64,000 bases of DNA. Source: JBPOFY01 sp051252415. Lineage in GTDB: Bacteria; Verrucomicrobiota; Verrucomicrobiia; Opitutales; Coraliomargaritaceae. The translations under genes and the position numbers were made by a program. Under the pieces are notes generated by a model that did not search any database, was not told the origin of the DNA, and saw nothing but the letters and a program-made list of their open reading frames with translations. This document shows positions 8,831 through 18,596 of the stretch, piece after piece. Each line of letters begins with the position of its first letter. Position 1 is the stretch's first letter. The stretch lies in NCBI GenBank assembly GCA_051252415.1, contig JBPOGA010000005.1, positions 124,001-188,000 on the forward strand, written 5' to 3'.

Positions 8831-9259
8831 TCACAACAACGGATTCTTCCACTCCAGCCCAGAGAAACGCGCAAAGTCAGAGTCATTCGAACAGAGCGTC
8901 GCTCGCCCCTCCATCGCATAGACCGCCAATGAAGCATCCGAAGTCAATTGCCCACTGACACCACTGCGCTCCATCAAATCAAAAACTTTCACGCTATGAT
9001 CCTCCGAAGGGAGCAACACACGCACTATCGGTGACTGCGACCAACTATCCACGACCGCGCGCGCCGCAGTCAACGGAACTGACGCCGCCCCAAGTCGTGG
9101 ATTCGTTGCAATCCGCACAAAGCCCATAGTCACTTCATGTGGCAAACCGATCAGCTCACGCCCATTCAACACAGATTCCCACCATTGCTTGGCCCGTGCG
9201 TGCTGTGGCGCATGCGGATTATACGCATATAATAAGAGGTTCAGATCAGGCAGAATCAT
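8831..9259 (-). CDS. PIN-domain ribonuclease toxin (VapC family)
   Basis: A 142-residue PIN-domain protein with the expected acidic metal-binding residues: Asp5 (ILPDLNLLLYAY), Glu42, Asp108 and Asp126/Asp128. VapC toxins cleave tRNA or rRNA and are neutralised by the preceding antitoxin. The antitoxin-like RHH gene lies upstream on the same strand, but 138 bases separate the two, wider than the usual overlap of vapBC pairs. The PIN family and toxin role are known; activity and target here are inferred. Confidence 0.85.
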   Translation of the reverse strand: MILPDLNLLLYAYNPHAPQHARAKQWWESVLNGRELIGLPHEVTMGFVRIATNPRLGAASVPLTAARAVVDSWSQSPIVRVLLPSEDHSVKVFDLMERSGVSGQLTSDASLAVYAMEGRATLCSNDSDFARFSGLEWKNPLL

Positions 9260-9397
9260 TTAAGAACAGGAGTGAGCATACATGAGACTGAATACATAAT
9301 TAATACAGCTGGCAGAGCACATGAGAAACTACTGACTCCCGTATTCCCAATTGCTGCGCCATCTGCGTTTCACTTCGTCTAACTTCTGCGTAAGAAT

Positions 9398-9649
9398 TCA
9401 TCGCGAAAGCTCCCGAATACTCTCCTCGTCATCGAGCGCATCTGCTAGGCGGTTCATGCTAGCGGACTCAAACTCCGCAGGAAATGGCGCGGTAAACAAA
9501 GGCTCCACAACCACTCGCTCGTTCGATGGCTGACTCAAGGCACGACGAATCGATTGGTTCAACACAACCTTAAAGGACTGCCCCGTCCTGAGCGACTCTT
9601 CGCGCAGAAGATGCTCCGTATCAGAATCAATAGTGACTGTGGTTCGCAT
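9398..9649 (-). CDS. ribbon-helix-helix antitoxin (VapB/CopG type)
   Basis: The start is placed at the ATG at 9649, giving an 83-residue protein beginning MRTTVTIDSDTEHLLREES, the typical RHH strand and helix. The longer open frame upstream has no family character and would overlap the operator. The C-terminal half is acidic, as expected of a toxin-binding segment. A perfect palindrome lies 12 bases before the ATG within the likely promoter, so autorepression by the RHH dimer is probable. The inferred -10 is so close to the ATG that the message may be leaderless. Confidence 0.8.
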   Translation of the reverse strand: MRTTVTIDSDTEHLLREESLRTGQSFKVVLNQSIRRALSQPSNERVVVEPLFTAPFPAEFESASMNRLADALDDEESIRELSR

Positions 9650-9654
9650 ACAAC

Positions 9655-9684
9655 ATACAGTGACAGCATTTATTTTGCTGTCAA
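9655..9684 (-). promoter_or_regulatory. vapBC promoter with palindromic operator
   Basis: TGACAGCA at 9661-9668 and TGCTGTCA at 9676-9683 form a perfect eight-base inverted repeat with a seven-base spacer. On the minus strand a consensus TTGACA (9684 to 9679) overlaps one arm, and CTGTAT (9660 to 9655) lies 18 bases downstream as a possible -10. A further GACAGC half-site follows at 9685-9690. The layout fits repression by the VapB-VapC complex; that part is inference. Confidence 0.65.
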
Positions 9685-9699
9685 GACAGCAACCCATAG

Positions 9700-10243
9700 C
9701 GAACTAAGACGTAGAGCACCCTTACTAAGATTACAAAAAATTTGTGGGCTACTTTAATACTAAGTAATTGTCGCCACCTCCAGCCGACAACAGGTCAGCA
9801 TGACCTTATACACCTCAAACACCCCTCGGCGTTTAGAGTATTCTGGGTTAAAGTAAATGCGTATTTATAGGTAGGGAGGAATTGAGCTCCGTGACAGGTA
9901 TACCTGTAGTTTAAATTAAGCCCCTTCCTTTGGCAGGGAAGGTGTCTGCGCTTGTGGGTTCGACAGGCTCACCACCCTGAACTCGTCGAAGGGTCGCAGA
10001 CGGAAGGTTCGTTCACGTATGAGCTGCTTAGACACGGCCGACGAACCACCTCCTCGGCTTCGCCGAGACTCCTCCTTAACCAAGGAGGAGAGCTTGCACT
10101 TCGCATTTAAGTGGTTCTGTAGATCAGCGATACCAGTTTGCTTAGTGCATAAGGTAGTGCCATTCTAGGGTAGTGAGCTCGTCGAATCACGAGCACGTCC
10201 CACCAAGACCATTCCAACCTAAACGCAGAGTGCTCTAGTAAAC
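9700..10243. repeat. repeat-filled gap between vapB and rpsJ
   Basis: No gene is supported here. It holds a REP-like inverted repeat at 9959-9993 (TTCGAC, then GTCGAA, with CTGAACTCGTCGAAGGG), and a double hairpin at about 10047-10090 (CTCGGC TTC GCCGAG, then CTCCTCC and GGAGGAG). There are also CCCCTTCC/GGAAGG segments at 9920-9942. The same kinds of elements recur elsewhere in the window. Confidence 0.6.
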
Positions 10244-10279
10244 GAAAAAGCCCGCAACTCTTAAGAGCGGCGGGCTTTT
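10244..10279 (-). terminator. str operon terminator
   Basis: On the minus strand, AAAGCCCGC, a loop and GCGGGCTTTTT follow the rpsJ stop within about 20 bases. The strong GC stem and T-run suggest that str-operon transcription ends here and does not continue toward rplC. Confidence 0.85.
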
Positions 10280-10298
10280 GAAATTCTATCGAATCGAA

Positions 10299-10607
<309 letters not shown>

Positions 10608-10728
10608 AATATATGTGTTTTGTGTGAGATGTTATTGGTTGTTTAGAAAGAAGTCAGAACTCTGGAGACAGTAGTCAGGCGAATTCGACGTGTTGAATAT
10701 GAAAAGATTAAGTTTAAGACTGGCTCTG

Positions 10729-12882
10729 CTAGTTGCGCGCAGGTGCACGGCCGGAGGTTTCTAGAATAGTATTGAGGATATTTGGCGGAACGGGCTCGAA
10801 GCTCGCAGGCTCCATGCTGAAAGAGGCTCGGCCTTTACTAAGCGAGCGAACGATGGTCGAATAACCAAACATTTCAACGAGCGGCACCGCAGCACAGATA
10901 GAAACGAAGGCAGTTTTCGCACTGACATTTTGGATCTGACCACGGCGACGGTTTAAGTCGCCCATGATATCGCCCTGATAATCTTCGGGTGTTTCCACGA
11001 CCACATTCATGACAGGCTCCAAAAGAAGCGCTTCAGCTTTCATCATGGCGTCGCGAAATGCGAAGATGCCAGCCATCTTGAAAGCCGTTTCGTTTGAATC
11101 CACCTCGTGAAAAGAACCATCAAAGAGCGTGACTTTAAAATCGACCACTGGGAAACCAGCAACCGTGCCATTATTGGCAGCCTCACGGATACCTTCGAGC
11201 GTCGGTTTGATAAATTCTTTTGGAATCGAACCACCGACAGTCTTGTCGATAATTTCAACACCAGCACCGCGCTCGAGTGGCTCGATCTTAATGCGCGCAT
11301 CACCGTATTGACCCGTTCCACCAGTTTGGCGAACAAACTTCCCCTGCCCTTCGGCGCTAATAGAAATGGTTTCGCGGTATGCGATTTGCGGACGTCCGGC
11401 TTCGGCGCCGACCTTAAACTCGCGGAACAGACGGTCTTTAATGATCTCAAGGTGAAGCTCACCCATACCAGCGATCAACGTTTGTCCCGTTTCTTCGTCA
11501 GAACTGACGACAAAAGTCGGATCTTCTTCCGATAGGCGCTGGAGACCCAGTGCCATCTTCTCCTGATCGGCCGTGGTTTTTGGCTCGATAGACATCGAGA
11601 TCACCGGCTCTGGAAATGTGGGTGGTTCGAGACGCACATCGTGTCCCTTGGTGCAAAGCGTGTCGCCAGTCACGATATCACGACCACCAACGATCGCGCA
11701 GATGTCGCCCGAGTAAGCAACGTCGATATCTTCACGGGAATTCGCCTTCATCACTAGAAGTCGAGAAATACGTTCGGTTTTACCAGTGCGCGGGTTGTAT
11801 AGCGCAGTGCCCTTCTTCAATGTGCCGGAATACACACGCATGAAGACGAGCTTACCAACGTAGCCGTCATTCATAAGCTTGAATGCGAGGCCTGCAAATT
11901 TTGCGTTATCGTCTGGCACCACTTCAACATCGCGGCCCTGCTCGGTTTCGCCCTTCATTGGCGGGAGGTCGAGCGGACATGGCAGGTAGTTAACCACAGA
12001 CTCAAGAACAGATTGAACGCCCTTGTTCTTAAATGCACTACCAGGGATCACACCGCAAAACTCACGAGAGATCGTAGCCTTACGGATCGCAGCGCGGATA
12101 TCGTCAGCTGAAAGTTCTTCACCCTCGAGATACTTATCCGCGAGCGCATCATCGAAATCCGCAAGGGCTTCGATGAGCTTTTCACGATACTCATTCGCCT
12201 GGTCGACATAGTCGGCCGGGATTTCGACGGTTTCAAAAGTCATGCCCGACTCATCCTTCGCATCATAGATCAATGCATCCATAGATGCCAAATCGATCAT
12301 GCCCTTAAAGTCTTCTTCAGAGCCAATCGGGATGTAGATCGGATGTGCATTTGCCTTTAGGCGATCATGCATAGACTCAATGGCAGCAAAGAAATTCGCA
12401 CCAACACGATCCATCTTATTCACAAAGGCGATACGAGGCACATTATACTTCGTCATCTGCCGCCACACCGTTTCAGACTGCGGCTGCACACCCGCGACGG
12501 CACAAAAAACGCCGACAGCTCCATCAAGGACTCGGAGCGAACGCTCCACTTCGGCGGTAAAGTCGACGTGCCCTGGGGTGTCGATTAAATTAATTTGGTT
12601 ACAAATGCCGGCGTATGGGCCGTGCTGATTTGTCCAATTGCAAGAGATCGCAGCTGAGGTAATTGTGATACCACGCTCGCGCTCTTGATCCATCCAGTCT
12701 GTGACTGCGCTTCCTTCATGCACTTCGCCCATCTTGTGGACGACACCTGCATAAAAGAGTATGCGCTCAGTCGTTGTCGTTTTGCCCGCATCAATATGCG
12801 CAACAATGCCGATGTTACGCGTATGCTCCAAAGGGAACTTACGTAACGACGAGTTAGCACTGGCTGTTTTAATAGCGGACAT
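10729..12882 (-). CDS. fusA: elongation factor G (primary copy)
   Basis: EF-G of 717 residues, the GTPase that drives translocation. The G1 motif AHIDAGKTTTT, RGITITSA switch, DTPGHVDF and NKMD motifs are all present, and domain IV and V sequences are complete. It carries a short N-terminal extension (MSAIKTASANSSLRKFPLEH). It is in its normal place between rpsG and rpsJ. A second EF-G lies at 32.4-34.5 kb. Confidence 0.97.
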   Translation of the reverse strand: MSAIKTASANSSLRKFPLEHTRNIGIVAHIDAGKTTTTERILFYAGVVHKMGEVHEGSAVTDWMDQERERGITITSAAISCNWTNQHGPYAGICNQINLIDTPGHVDFTAEVERSLRVLDGAVGVFCAVAGVQPQSETVWRQMTKYNVPRIAFVNKMDRVGANFFAAIESMHDRLKANAHPIYIPIGSEEDFKGMIDLASMDALIYDAKDESGMTFETVEIPADYVDQANEYREKLIEALADFDDALADKYLEGEELSADDIRAAIRKATISREFCGVIPGSAFKNKGVQSVLESVVNYLPCPLDLPPMKGETEQGRDVEVVPDDNAKFAGLAFKLMNDGYVGKLVFMRVYSGTLKKGTALYNPRTGKTERISRLLVMKANSREDIDVAYSGDICAIVGGRDIVTGDTLCTKGHDVRLEPPTFPEPVISMSIEPKTTADQEKMALGLQRLSEEDPTFVVSSDEETGQTLIAGMGELHLEIIKDRLFREFKVGAEAGRPQIAYRETISISAEGQGKFVRQTGGTGQYGDARIKIEPLERGAGVEIIDKTVGGSIPKEFIKPTLEGIREAANNGTVAGFPVVDFKVTLFDGSFHEVDSNETAFKMAGIFAFRDAMMKAEALLLEPVMNVVVETPEDYQGDIMGDLNRRRGQIQNVSAKTAFVSICAAVPLVEMFGYSTIVRSLSKGRASFSMEPASFEPVPPNILNTILETSGRAPARN

Positions 12883-12928
12883 TAGATAGACTGGAAAAGA
12901 ACGAGTTTTTTGGTGAAGGAGTCAGTGA

Positions 12929-13402
<474 letters not shown>

Positions 13403-13452
13403 ATTAAAAAAGAATTAAATATTAAAAAATTGGAAATAGGAACCGGAAGAGC

Positions 13453-13827
13453 TTACTCCTTAGGCTTCTTGACACCATACTTGGAGCGACTACGACGGCG
13501 TTTCTCAACACCAACACAGTCAAGTGTGCCACGAACGATGTGGTAACGAACACCAGGAAGGTCCTTAACACGACCACCACGAACAAGCACAATACTGTGC
13601 TCCTGGAGATTGTGGCCTTCATCAGGGATGTAAGCAATGACTTCGTGGCCATTAGTGAGACGCACCTTTGCCACCTTACGGATAGCAGAGTTAGGCTTTT
13701 TAGGTGTGCGAGTCATCACCTGAACACAAACACCACGACGGAACGGGTTCTTGTCCAAATGGCGTGACTTGGATTTTACCTTTTGCACAACGCGTGGGCT
13801 GCGGACTAGTTGATTAATTGTTGGCAT
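13453..13827 (-). CDS. rpsL: 30S ribosomal protein S12
   Basis: S12 of 124 residues with MPTINQLVR, the decoding loops TPKKPNSAIRKVAKVRL and EGHNLQEHSIVLVRGGRVKD. The lysine positions linked to streptomycin sensitivity (TPKKPNSA) are wild type. It is the first gene of the str operon, with a plausible promoter 36 bases upstream. Confidence 0.97.
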   Translation of the reverse strand: MPTINQLVRSPRVVQKVKSKSRHLDKNPFRRGVCVQVMTRTPKKPNSAIRKVAKVRLTNGHEVIAYIPDEGHNLQEHSIVLVRGGRVKDLPGVRYHIVRGTLDCVGVEKRRRSRSKYGVKKPKE

Positions 13828-13862
13828 GAAATATTGATCGCTGAAATTAGAGAAAGACGGCG

Positions 13863-13890
13863 AAAGTAGCGTTTAGGGTTTGCTGTGCAA
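13863..13890 (-). promoter_or_regulatory. str operon promoter
   Basis: On the minus strand, TTGCAC (13890 to 13885), a 16-base spacer and TACTTT (13868 to 13863) lie about 36 bases before the rpsL ATG. It is a reasonable sigma-70-like match, identified by eye only. Confidence 0.5.
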
Positions 13891-13997
13891 GGATTTTGTT
13901 CGATTTTTTTCGAGGCTCGATTTTAGCGGCAAATCGCCGCTCACGCCCCTTATTTATCGGGTTTAGATTCATTCCTACTTAGACGCGCTACTTTCAA

Positions 13998-15230
13998 CTA
14001 GCTTTTCAAACTGAGTGACACGACGTTTTCGATGTGGCGTGTGTGTGGAAATAAGTCGAATGGCTGGATACGGGTAATCTCATACCCATTTGCTACGAAT
14101 TCCTTCAAATCGCGCGCCTGAGTCGCTGGATCGCAAGATACATAGACGATCCGCGGTGGACGGAACTGCATGAGTTGCTCACGGAAACTTGCGTCACAAC
14201 CTTTACGCGGCGGATCGATCACCACCGCAGTCTCTTCGGCGGGAAACTTAAGGCCATTGAAGATCGCCTCTGCCTTACCAATAACGAAACGGGCGTTTTT
14301 CACTCCGCTAATTTTCGCATTCGCCTGCGCCCAGCGCACCGCCGGCTCGCTAATTTCTACGCCAGCAACCTCCTCAAAGGACTTCGCAGTCGAAAGTGCA
14401 AAAAGCCCGACCCCACAATAGGCATCGACCAAGTAGCGCGCACCCAGCGCAGAAGCTTCTTCTGCGACGTGCTTCACTAAGTCTGGTAAGATATACGGGT
14501 TATTCTGAAAGAACTCGCCCGCTTTAAACTGAAAGGTCACTTCACCGACGCGCTCGGATACAATATCCTGTGGATCATTGACGACACCCTCCAACACGTT
14601 GCGCATGAGTAGCGTGCCGCCACGTTGACGACGTTTCTTTCCACCTTCGCGGCGCGCAGTGTCTCTTGCTTCAGGGAGCGCCGCGTTAATTGCTTCCGTT
14701 GCAATTGGGCACTGCTCTACATCTATTATCTGATTACGGCGACCGTATTGAAGGAAACCTATCGGCTGCGAACCATCCTTACTAGGGCGATTATAATGCG
14801 GCGTAATCTTCGAGCGGTAGTTATACTCCTTCGGCGAACCATGCGACAAATCAACTGGATGGTCGATCTCGCCCAACTTCTGCAAAAGCTCACGAACATG
14901 CTGCGTCTTCTCTTCGAGCTGACGCGTGTATTTGATGTGCTGATACTGACATCCACCGCACTTGGTATAAAGCGGGCACTTCGGATCGATGCGATCTGCC
15001 GACGGTTCTAACACTTCAATAAGATCCGCATCAGAATAATTCTGGAAATTCCGAAAAATCCTCGCCTTCACTTTTTCACCAGGGATCACAAATGGCACCA
15101 TGACGACCCAGCCGTCAATACGACCAACGCCCTGCCCTAAGTTCGTTAAGGTTTCAATAGTCAACTCGACCTCTTGATGATACTCAAATGGCTCGGCGAC
15201 GAAATTCTTTGGTGCTGCTTGCATGCACAT
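13998..15230 (-). CDS. rlmD: 23S rRNA (uracil-5-)-methyltransferase, RumA/RlmD family
   Basis: A 410-residue enzyme with an N-terminal TRAM domain (about residues 18-75), a 4Fe-4S cysteine set (CPLYTKCGGC plus a later VEQCP) and a C-terminal SAM methyltransferase domain (DAYCGVGLFAL; DPPRKG). The nucleophilic cysteine is in VSCDPATQARD. It should methylate a uracil to m5U in 23S rRNA. Assignment to RlmD rather than RlmCD or TrmA is by overall form. It is divergent from the SpoU-type methyltransferase 93 bases away. Confidence 0.85.
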   Translation of the reverse strand: MCMQAAPKNFVAEPFEYHQEVELTIETLTNLGQGVGRIDGWVVMVPFVIPGEKVKARIFRNFQNYSDADLIEVLEPSADRIDPKCPLYTKCGGCQYQHIKYTRQLEEKTQHVRELLQKLGEIDHPVDLSHGSPKEYNYRSKITPHYNRPSKDGSQPIGFLQYGRRNQIIDVEQCPIATEAINAALPEARDTARREGGKKRRQRGGTLLMRNVLEGVVNDPQDIVSERVGEVTFQFKAGEFFQNNPYILPDLVKHVAEEASALGARYLVDAYCGVGLFALSTAKSFEEVAGVEISEPAVRWAQANAKISGVKNARFVIGKAEAIFNGLKFPAEETAVVIDPPRKGCDASFREQLMQFRPPRIVYVSCDPATQARDLKEFVANGYEITRIQPFDLFPHTRHIENVVSLSLKS

Positions 15231-15323
15231 CCCCTCCTAGAAGGAGAAGCATCGCGCAACCATAAAAACAAATTCTCCACTTTTCGCTTCTACAAAAAGA
15301 CAGACCGTGCCAACTTCTTCGAA

Positions 15324-16130
15324 ATGGAAGACGCCTATATCCAAAGCCGCAACAACGACCAAGTCAAAAACTTGGTCAAGCTGCGCGAACGCAAACACCG
15401 CGATCGTCAAGAGCGCTTCCTCGTCGAAGGACTCCGCGAAACAGGACATGCCCTTGGCGCGGGTTTTGAGATCGAGGCCATTTATTATTGCCCAGAATTC
15501 TTTCCATCTGAGGCACACATTACATTTATCGACGACCAACGTCGCGAGGGCGCGAGGCAGCTCATTCGCATGAGCGAGGAAGCCTTTTCCAAGGCAGCAT
15601 ATCGAGAAGGGCCGGACGGCATCATCGGCACTGGATTGCAACAAGGCAGTTGCCTAAAAGACTTAGAAATCCCTAAAGCCCCACTGCTACTTGTCCTCGA
15701 GGGAATTGAAAAACCTGGCAATCTGGGCGCCATCTTGCGCAGTGCTGATGGCGCTGGAGCCGATGCAGTCATTCTCGTCGACTGTGTGCTCGACCTGTAT
15801 AATCCGAATGCAATTCGCTCCTCTCAGGGCTTAATTTTCGCATTACCAATCGTCACGACCAATCGTGACACACTACAGGACTGGCTTCAGACAAACCATA
15901 TCCAACGCGTCGCCACGACGCCTGACACGGAATCGATGCACTGGGATGTTGACTATACGAAACCTACAGCACTTTTCTTTGGAAGCGAAAGCGATGGGCT
16001 CACCGACTACTGGCTAAATCAAGTCGACCAGCGCATACGTATTCCAATGGCTGGCCGCGCTGACTCACTAAATGTGGCCGCGGCATCAGTCGTTTGCCTC
16101 TATGAGGCAGCTCGCCAACGCGCGAAATAG
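15324..16130 (+). CDS. SpoU/TrmH-family RNA 2'-O-methyltransferase
   Basis: The start is set at the ATG at 15324 (MEDAYIQSRNNDQVKNLVKL), since the preceding 50 codons of open frame have no family character. The 268-residue protein has an N-terminal substrate-binding L30e-like segment (LRERKHRDRQERFLVEGLRE) and the SPOUT knot: EGIEKPGNLGAILRSADGAG, FGSESDGLTD and IPMAGRADSLNVAAAS. It should 2'-O-methylate rRNA or tRNA ribose; the target is unknown. It is convergent with the kinase gene, with stops one base apart. Confidence 0.9.
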   Translation: MEDAYIQSRNNDQVKNLVKLRERKHRDRQERFLVEGLRETGHALGAGFEIEAIYYCPEFFPSEAHITFIDDQRREGARQLIRMSEEAFSKAAYREGPDGIIGTGLQQGSCLKDLEIPKAPLLLVLEGIEKPGNLGAILRSADGAGADAVILVDCVLDLYNPNAIRSSQGLIFALPIVTTNRDTLQDWLQTNHIQRVATTPDTESMHWDVDYTKPTALFFGSESDGLTDYWLNQVDQRIRIPMAGRADSLNVAAASVVCLYEAARQRAK

Positions 16131-16131
16131 T

Positions 16132-17529
16132 CTAGCCCACCTTTTTGTGGCCAGTCTTACGCATCACTTCAACCAATACACTTCGAAGGTCTTTTAAACG
16201 AACTGGCTTAGGGAGATAGAAATCCATACCCGCACGCTTAAATTTAGATTCATCAGAAAGCGTGTTAAACGCAGTCACCGCAACAATTGGGACTTTGACA
16301 CCATGCTCGCCCGCTTCGCCATTACGTAAAGCAATCGAAGCGCTCACGCCATCCATAATTGGCATATCAATGTCCATAAAGATCACCTCGTAAGGCTCAC
16401 CTTGGCTCACACAATCTAGAACTTCGCGTCCATTTGTCGCGAAATCTGCCGTTTGCCCCATATGCTTAAACACCATACTCAACAAGCTACGTGCAATAGG
16501 GTCATCCTCGGCAACGAGAATCCTCATTTTTTTCGGCAAAGTGGAAACTGCCTTCGAGGTAAGACCACCTTGATCCAAACTTAAGCCGCCAACTGGCTTC
16601 TTAGCACTTTCAGAGGACTGCATTTGTTCCATCTCAAACGACAGCAATGTATTCACACCACCAGACGGCTCTTCCCTTGAAAAGAGTGAACCCTCGTATC
16701 GTTCCAGCAAAGAGGTCGTCACAGCCCAATACAAATACTCCATTTTCAGACGACTATGATACTCGCCTTTAGTGATTTTAAAGACCTGCTTAATTTTTTG
16801 ACGACGATCCTTCTCAAAAGTTTCAAGGGGATTCTGAATACTTAACTTAATGCCCTGTTCATCCGCTTCCCAGGAAATCGTCATTTTTTCGCGCACTTTA
16901 GGAATTTCGACCAACGAAACACACTCTAGCGACCCAAGAATTGCATTCTCAACAATCGTCTTCAAGTGATCACTATCACAACGCAAACGTAAGTTGCTGT
17001 TTTGGTGAACCATCTCAATATCTAGGCCACGCAGTCCCGCTCGGAATGACATATAGCGCTTCAATTGCTCAAGCACTTCATACATGCTGATCCACTCACG
17101 GTATTCAGGAAGTTCATCCCACTCTTCTTGAATCTTAGTGTGATTCACTAATGTAGAAATCACCGCTAACATCTGGCGCGCACAACCTTCGATAGCCTGT
17201 AAGTCTTCATCGTCGCGCTCTTCATTGAGCATTTGCACAATACCTAACAAGCCATTCAGTGGGGTGCGCAACTCGTGGGAGAGCGTCGCAAACAAAGCAT
17301 TTGAAGTCTCCTCCAGTCGAGCAGATGGATCTTCATTCGAATCCTTGCTCAATTTACCCAGCTTTTTACTCTTACTCGGCCTCAAAGCCTCACGACCGAT
17401 TACTCCGGTCTTGCTTTGAGCCTGCTCTGGCTTTCGACCGAGGCGCTTCAAAAGCAACAAAATCACAACAACTGCAACAAGTAAGAGCCCGCCTAAAGCA
17501 GCAATGAGTAACTGAGGGTTATCGATCAC
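16132..17529 (-). CDS. membrane hybrid histidine kinase with receiver domain
   Basis: A 465-residue protein with one N-terminal transmembrane helix (about residues 8-28), a basic linker, a HisKA domain with the H-box SHELRTPLNGLLG (near residue 85), an ATPase-like domain, and a C-terminal receiver (RILVAEDDPIARSLL; phospho-acceptor in MDIDMPIMDG; conserved Lys in LPKPVRL). The ATPase region keeps an N-box-like VENAILGSLE but shows no clear DxGxG or GxGLG boxes, so autokinase activity may be weak or lost. There is no sensor domain besides the membrane segment. It lies 56 bases after oleD on the same strand; a link is unproven. Confidence 0.8.
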   Translation of the reverse strand: MIDNPQLLIAALGGLLLVAVVVILLLLKRLGRKPEQAQSKTGVIGREALRPSKSKKLGKLSKDSNEDPSARLEETSNALFATLSHELRTPLNGLLGIVQMLNEERDDEDLQAIEGCARQMLAVISTLVNHTKIQEEWDELPEYREWISMYEVLEQLKRYMSFRAGLRGLDIEMVHQNSNLRLRCDSDHLKTIVENAILGSLECVSLVEIPKVREKMTISWEADEQGIKLSIQNPLETFEKDRRQKIKQVFKITKGEYHSRLKMEYLYWAVTTSLLERYEGSLFSREEPSGGVNTLLSFEMEQMQSSESAKKPVGGLSLDQGGLTSKAVSTLPKKMRILVAEDDPIARSLLSMVFKHMGQTADFATNGREVLDCVSQGEPYEVIFMDIDMPIMDGVSASIALRNGEAGEHGVKVPIVAVTAFNTLSDESKFKRAGMDFYLPKPVRLKDLRSVLVEVMRKTGHKKVG

Positions 17530-17585
17530 ACTAACAAATCATTATGATAAAATACGAAGGTCAATCGAGAAGGCATAAAAATGCC

Positions 17586-18584
17586 CTAAAAGCCTCGGTC
17601 AGCTAGATCATTTATCGTCAACTTTAGAGCATCATCCATCAACGTCTGCGGGTTATATCCCAAATCATTAACCGCGCTAGAGATATTAAAATAGTGATCC
17701 TTTGCGAGTTCGACCGCGACGAAACGTGTGATCGGCGGCTCTCCACCTCGCGCAGTCAGCTTCCAACACAACTCCGCAAGCGCACCCGCAGTATAGGCCA
17801 GTGGAAGCGGCACCTTTTTCACCAAAGGCGCATGGCCAAGCGAAACCAAAATATGATTCAACCAGGGCCACAACTCAACAGGTTCCCCTTGCGAGATGAA
17901 ATATGCTTTTCCCGAAACAGCCTCCGCCTTGTGCGCCAAGGCATCAAAGGCGTTCAAATGGGCGTCGGCGACATTACCCACATACGACACGTCGACCCGA
18001 CAGTCGCCCTTCCCCACAATCTTAAGGCGCCCACTGACCGCGCGCTCAATGACTCTTGGCAATAAATGTGGATCGCCCGGGCCAAAAATCAAATGAGGGC
18101 GCAGCGCTACAATTTTCAAATCCTCGGAGGCCGCTGCCAATGTCTCCTTCTCAGCAATCGCTTTAGTATGTGCGTAATGACACAACCAATCCTGACCATA
18201 AGGCATCTCTTCGCCCTCTCCGGAAATTGCTTTGCGATTAAAGACCACACTTGGCGTACTGGTATAGACGAGGCGCTCCACGCCTGCCGCTTTACACCCC
18301 GCGACAATATTACGCGAACCGATCACGTTCGGTTGATAAAAAGACTCCCAACTGCCCCACACGCCCGCCTTCGCCGCAATATGAAAAACGGCATCCACAC
18401 CCGCACACGCAGTGGCCACTGCAGCAGCATCGCCGAGGTCGGCTTGAACCACTTCAACTCCCTTCGCTTCAAGTTCCGGTTGCACGGAGCGTCCAATTGA
18501 GCGCACGACATAACCACGCGCAAGCAATCGGTCGATGACATAGCCACCTACAAAACCACCGCCACCTGTAACCAATATCTTCAT
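17586..18584 (-). CDS. oleD: NAD(P)-dependent 3-beta-HSD-type reductase, OleD-like
   Basis: A 332-residue extended short-chain dehydrogenase: NAD(P)-binding TGGGGFVGGYV at residues 6-16 and catalytic YAHTK (Tyr and Lys). OleD reduces the 2-alkyl-3-ketoacid made by OleA to a 2-alkyl-3-hydroxyacid in long-chain olefin synthesis. The OleD call rests on overall similarity to 3-beta-HSD/OleD proteins and its place 12 bases after an OleC-like ligase on the same strand. It could instead act on another 3-keto substrate such as a sterol-like compound. Confidence 0.75.
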   Translation of the reverse strand: MKILVTGGGGFVGGYVIDRLLARGYVVRSIGRSVQPELEAKGVEVVQADLGDAAAVATACAGVDAVFHIAAKAGVWGSWESFYQPNVIGSRNIVAGCKAAGVERLVYTSTPSVVFNRKAISGEGEEMPYGQDWLCHYAHTKAIAEKETLAAASEDLKIVALRPHLIFGPGDPHLLPRVIERAVSGRLKIVGKGDCRVDVSYVGNVADAHLNAFDALAHKAEAVSGKAYFISQGEPVELWPWLNHILVSLGHAPLVKKVPLPLAYTAGALAELCWKLTARGGEPPITRFVAVELAKDHYFNISSAVNDLGYNPQTLMDDALKLTINDLADRGF

Positions 18585-18596
18585 ACTACGAGCAAC

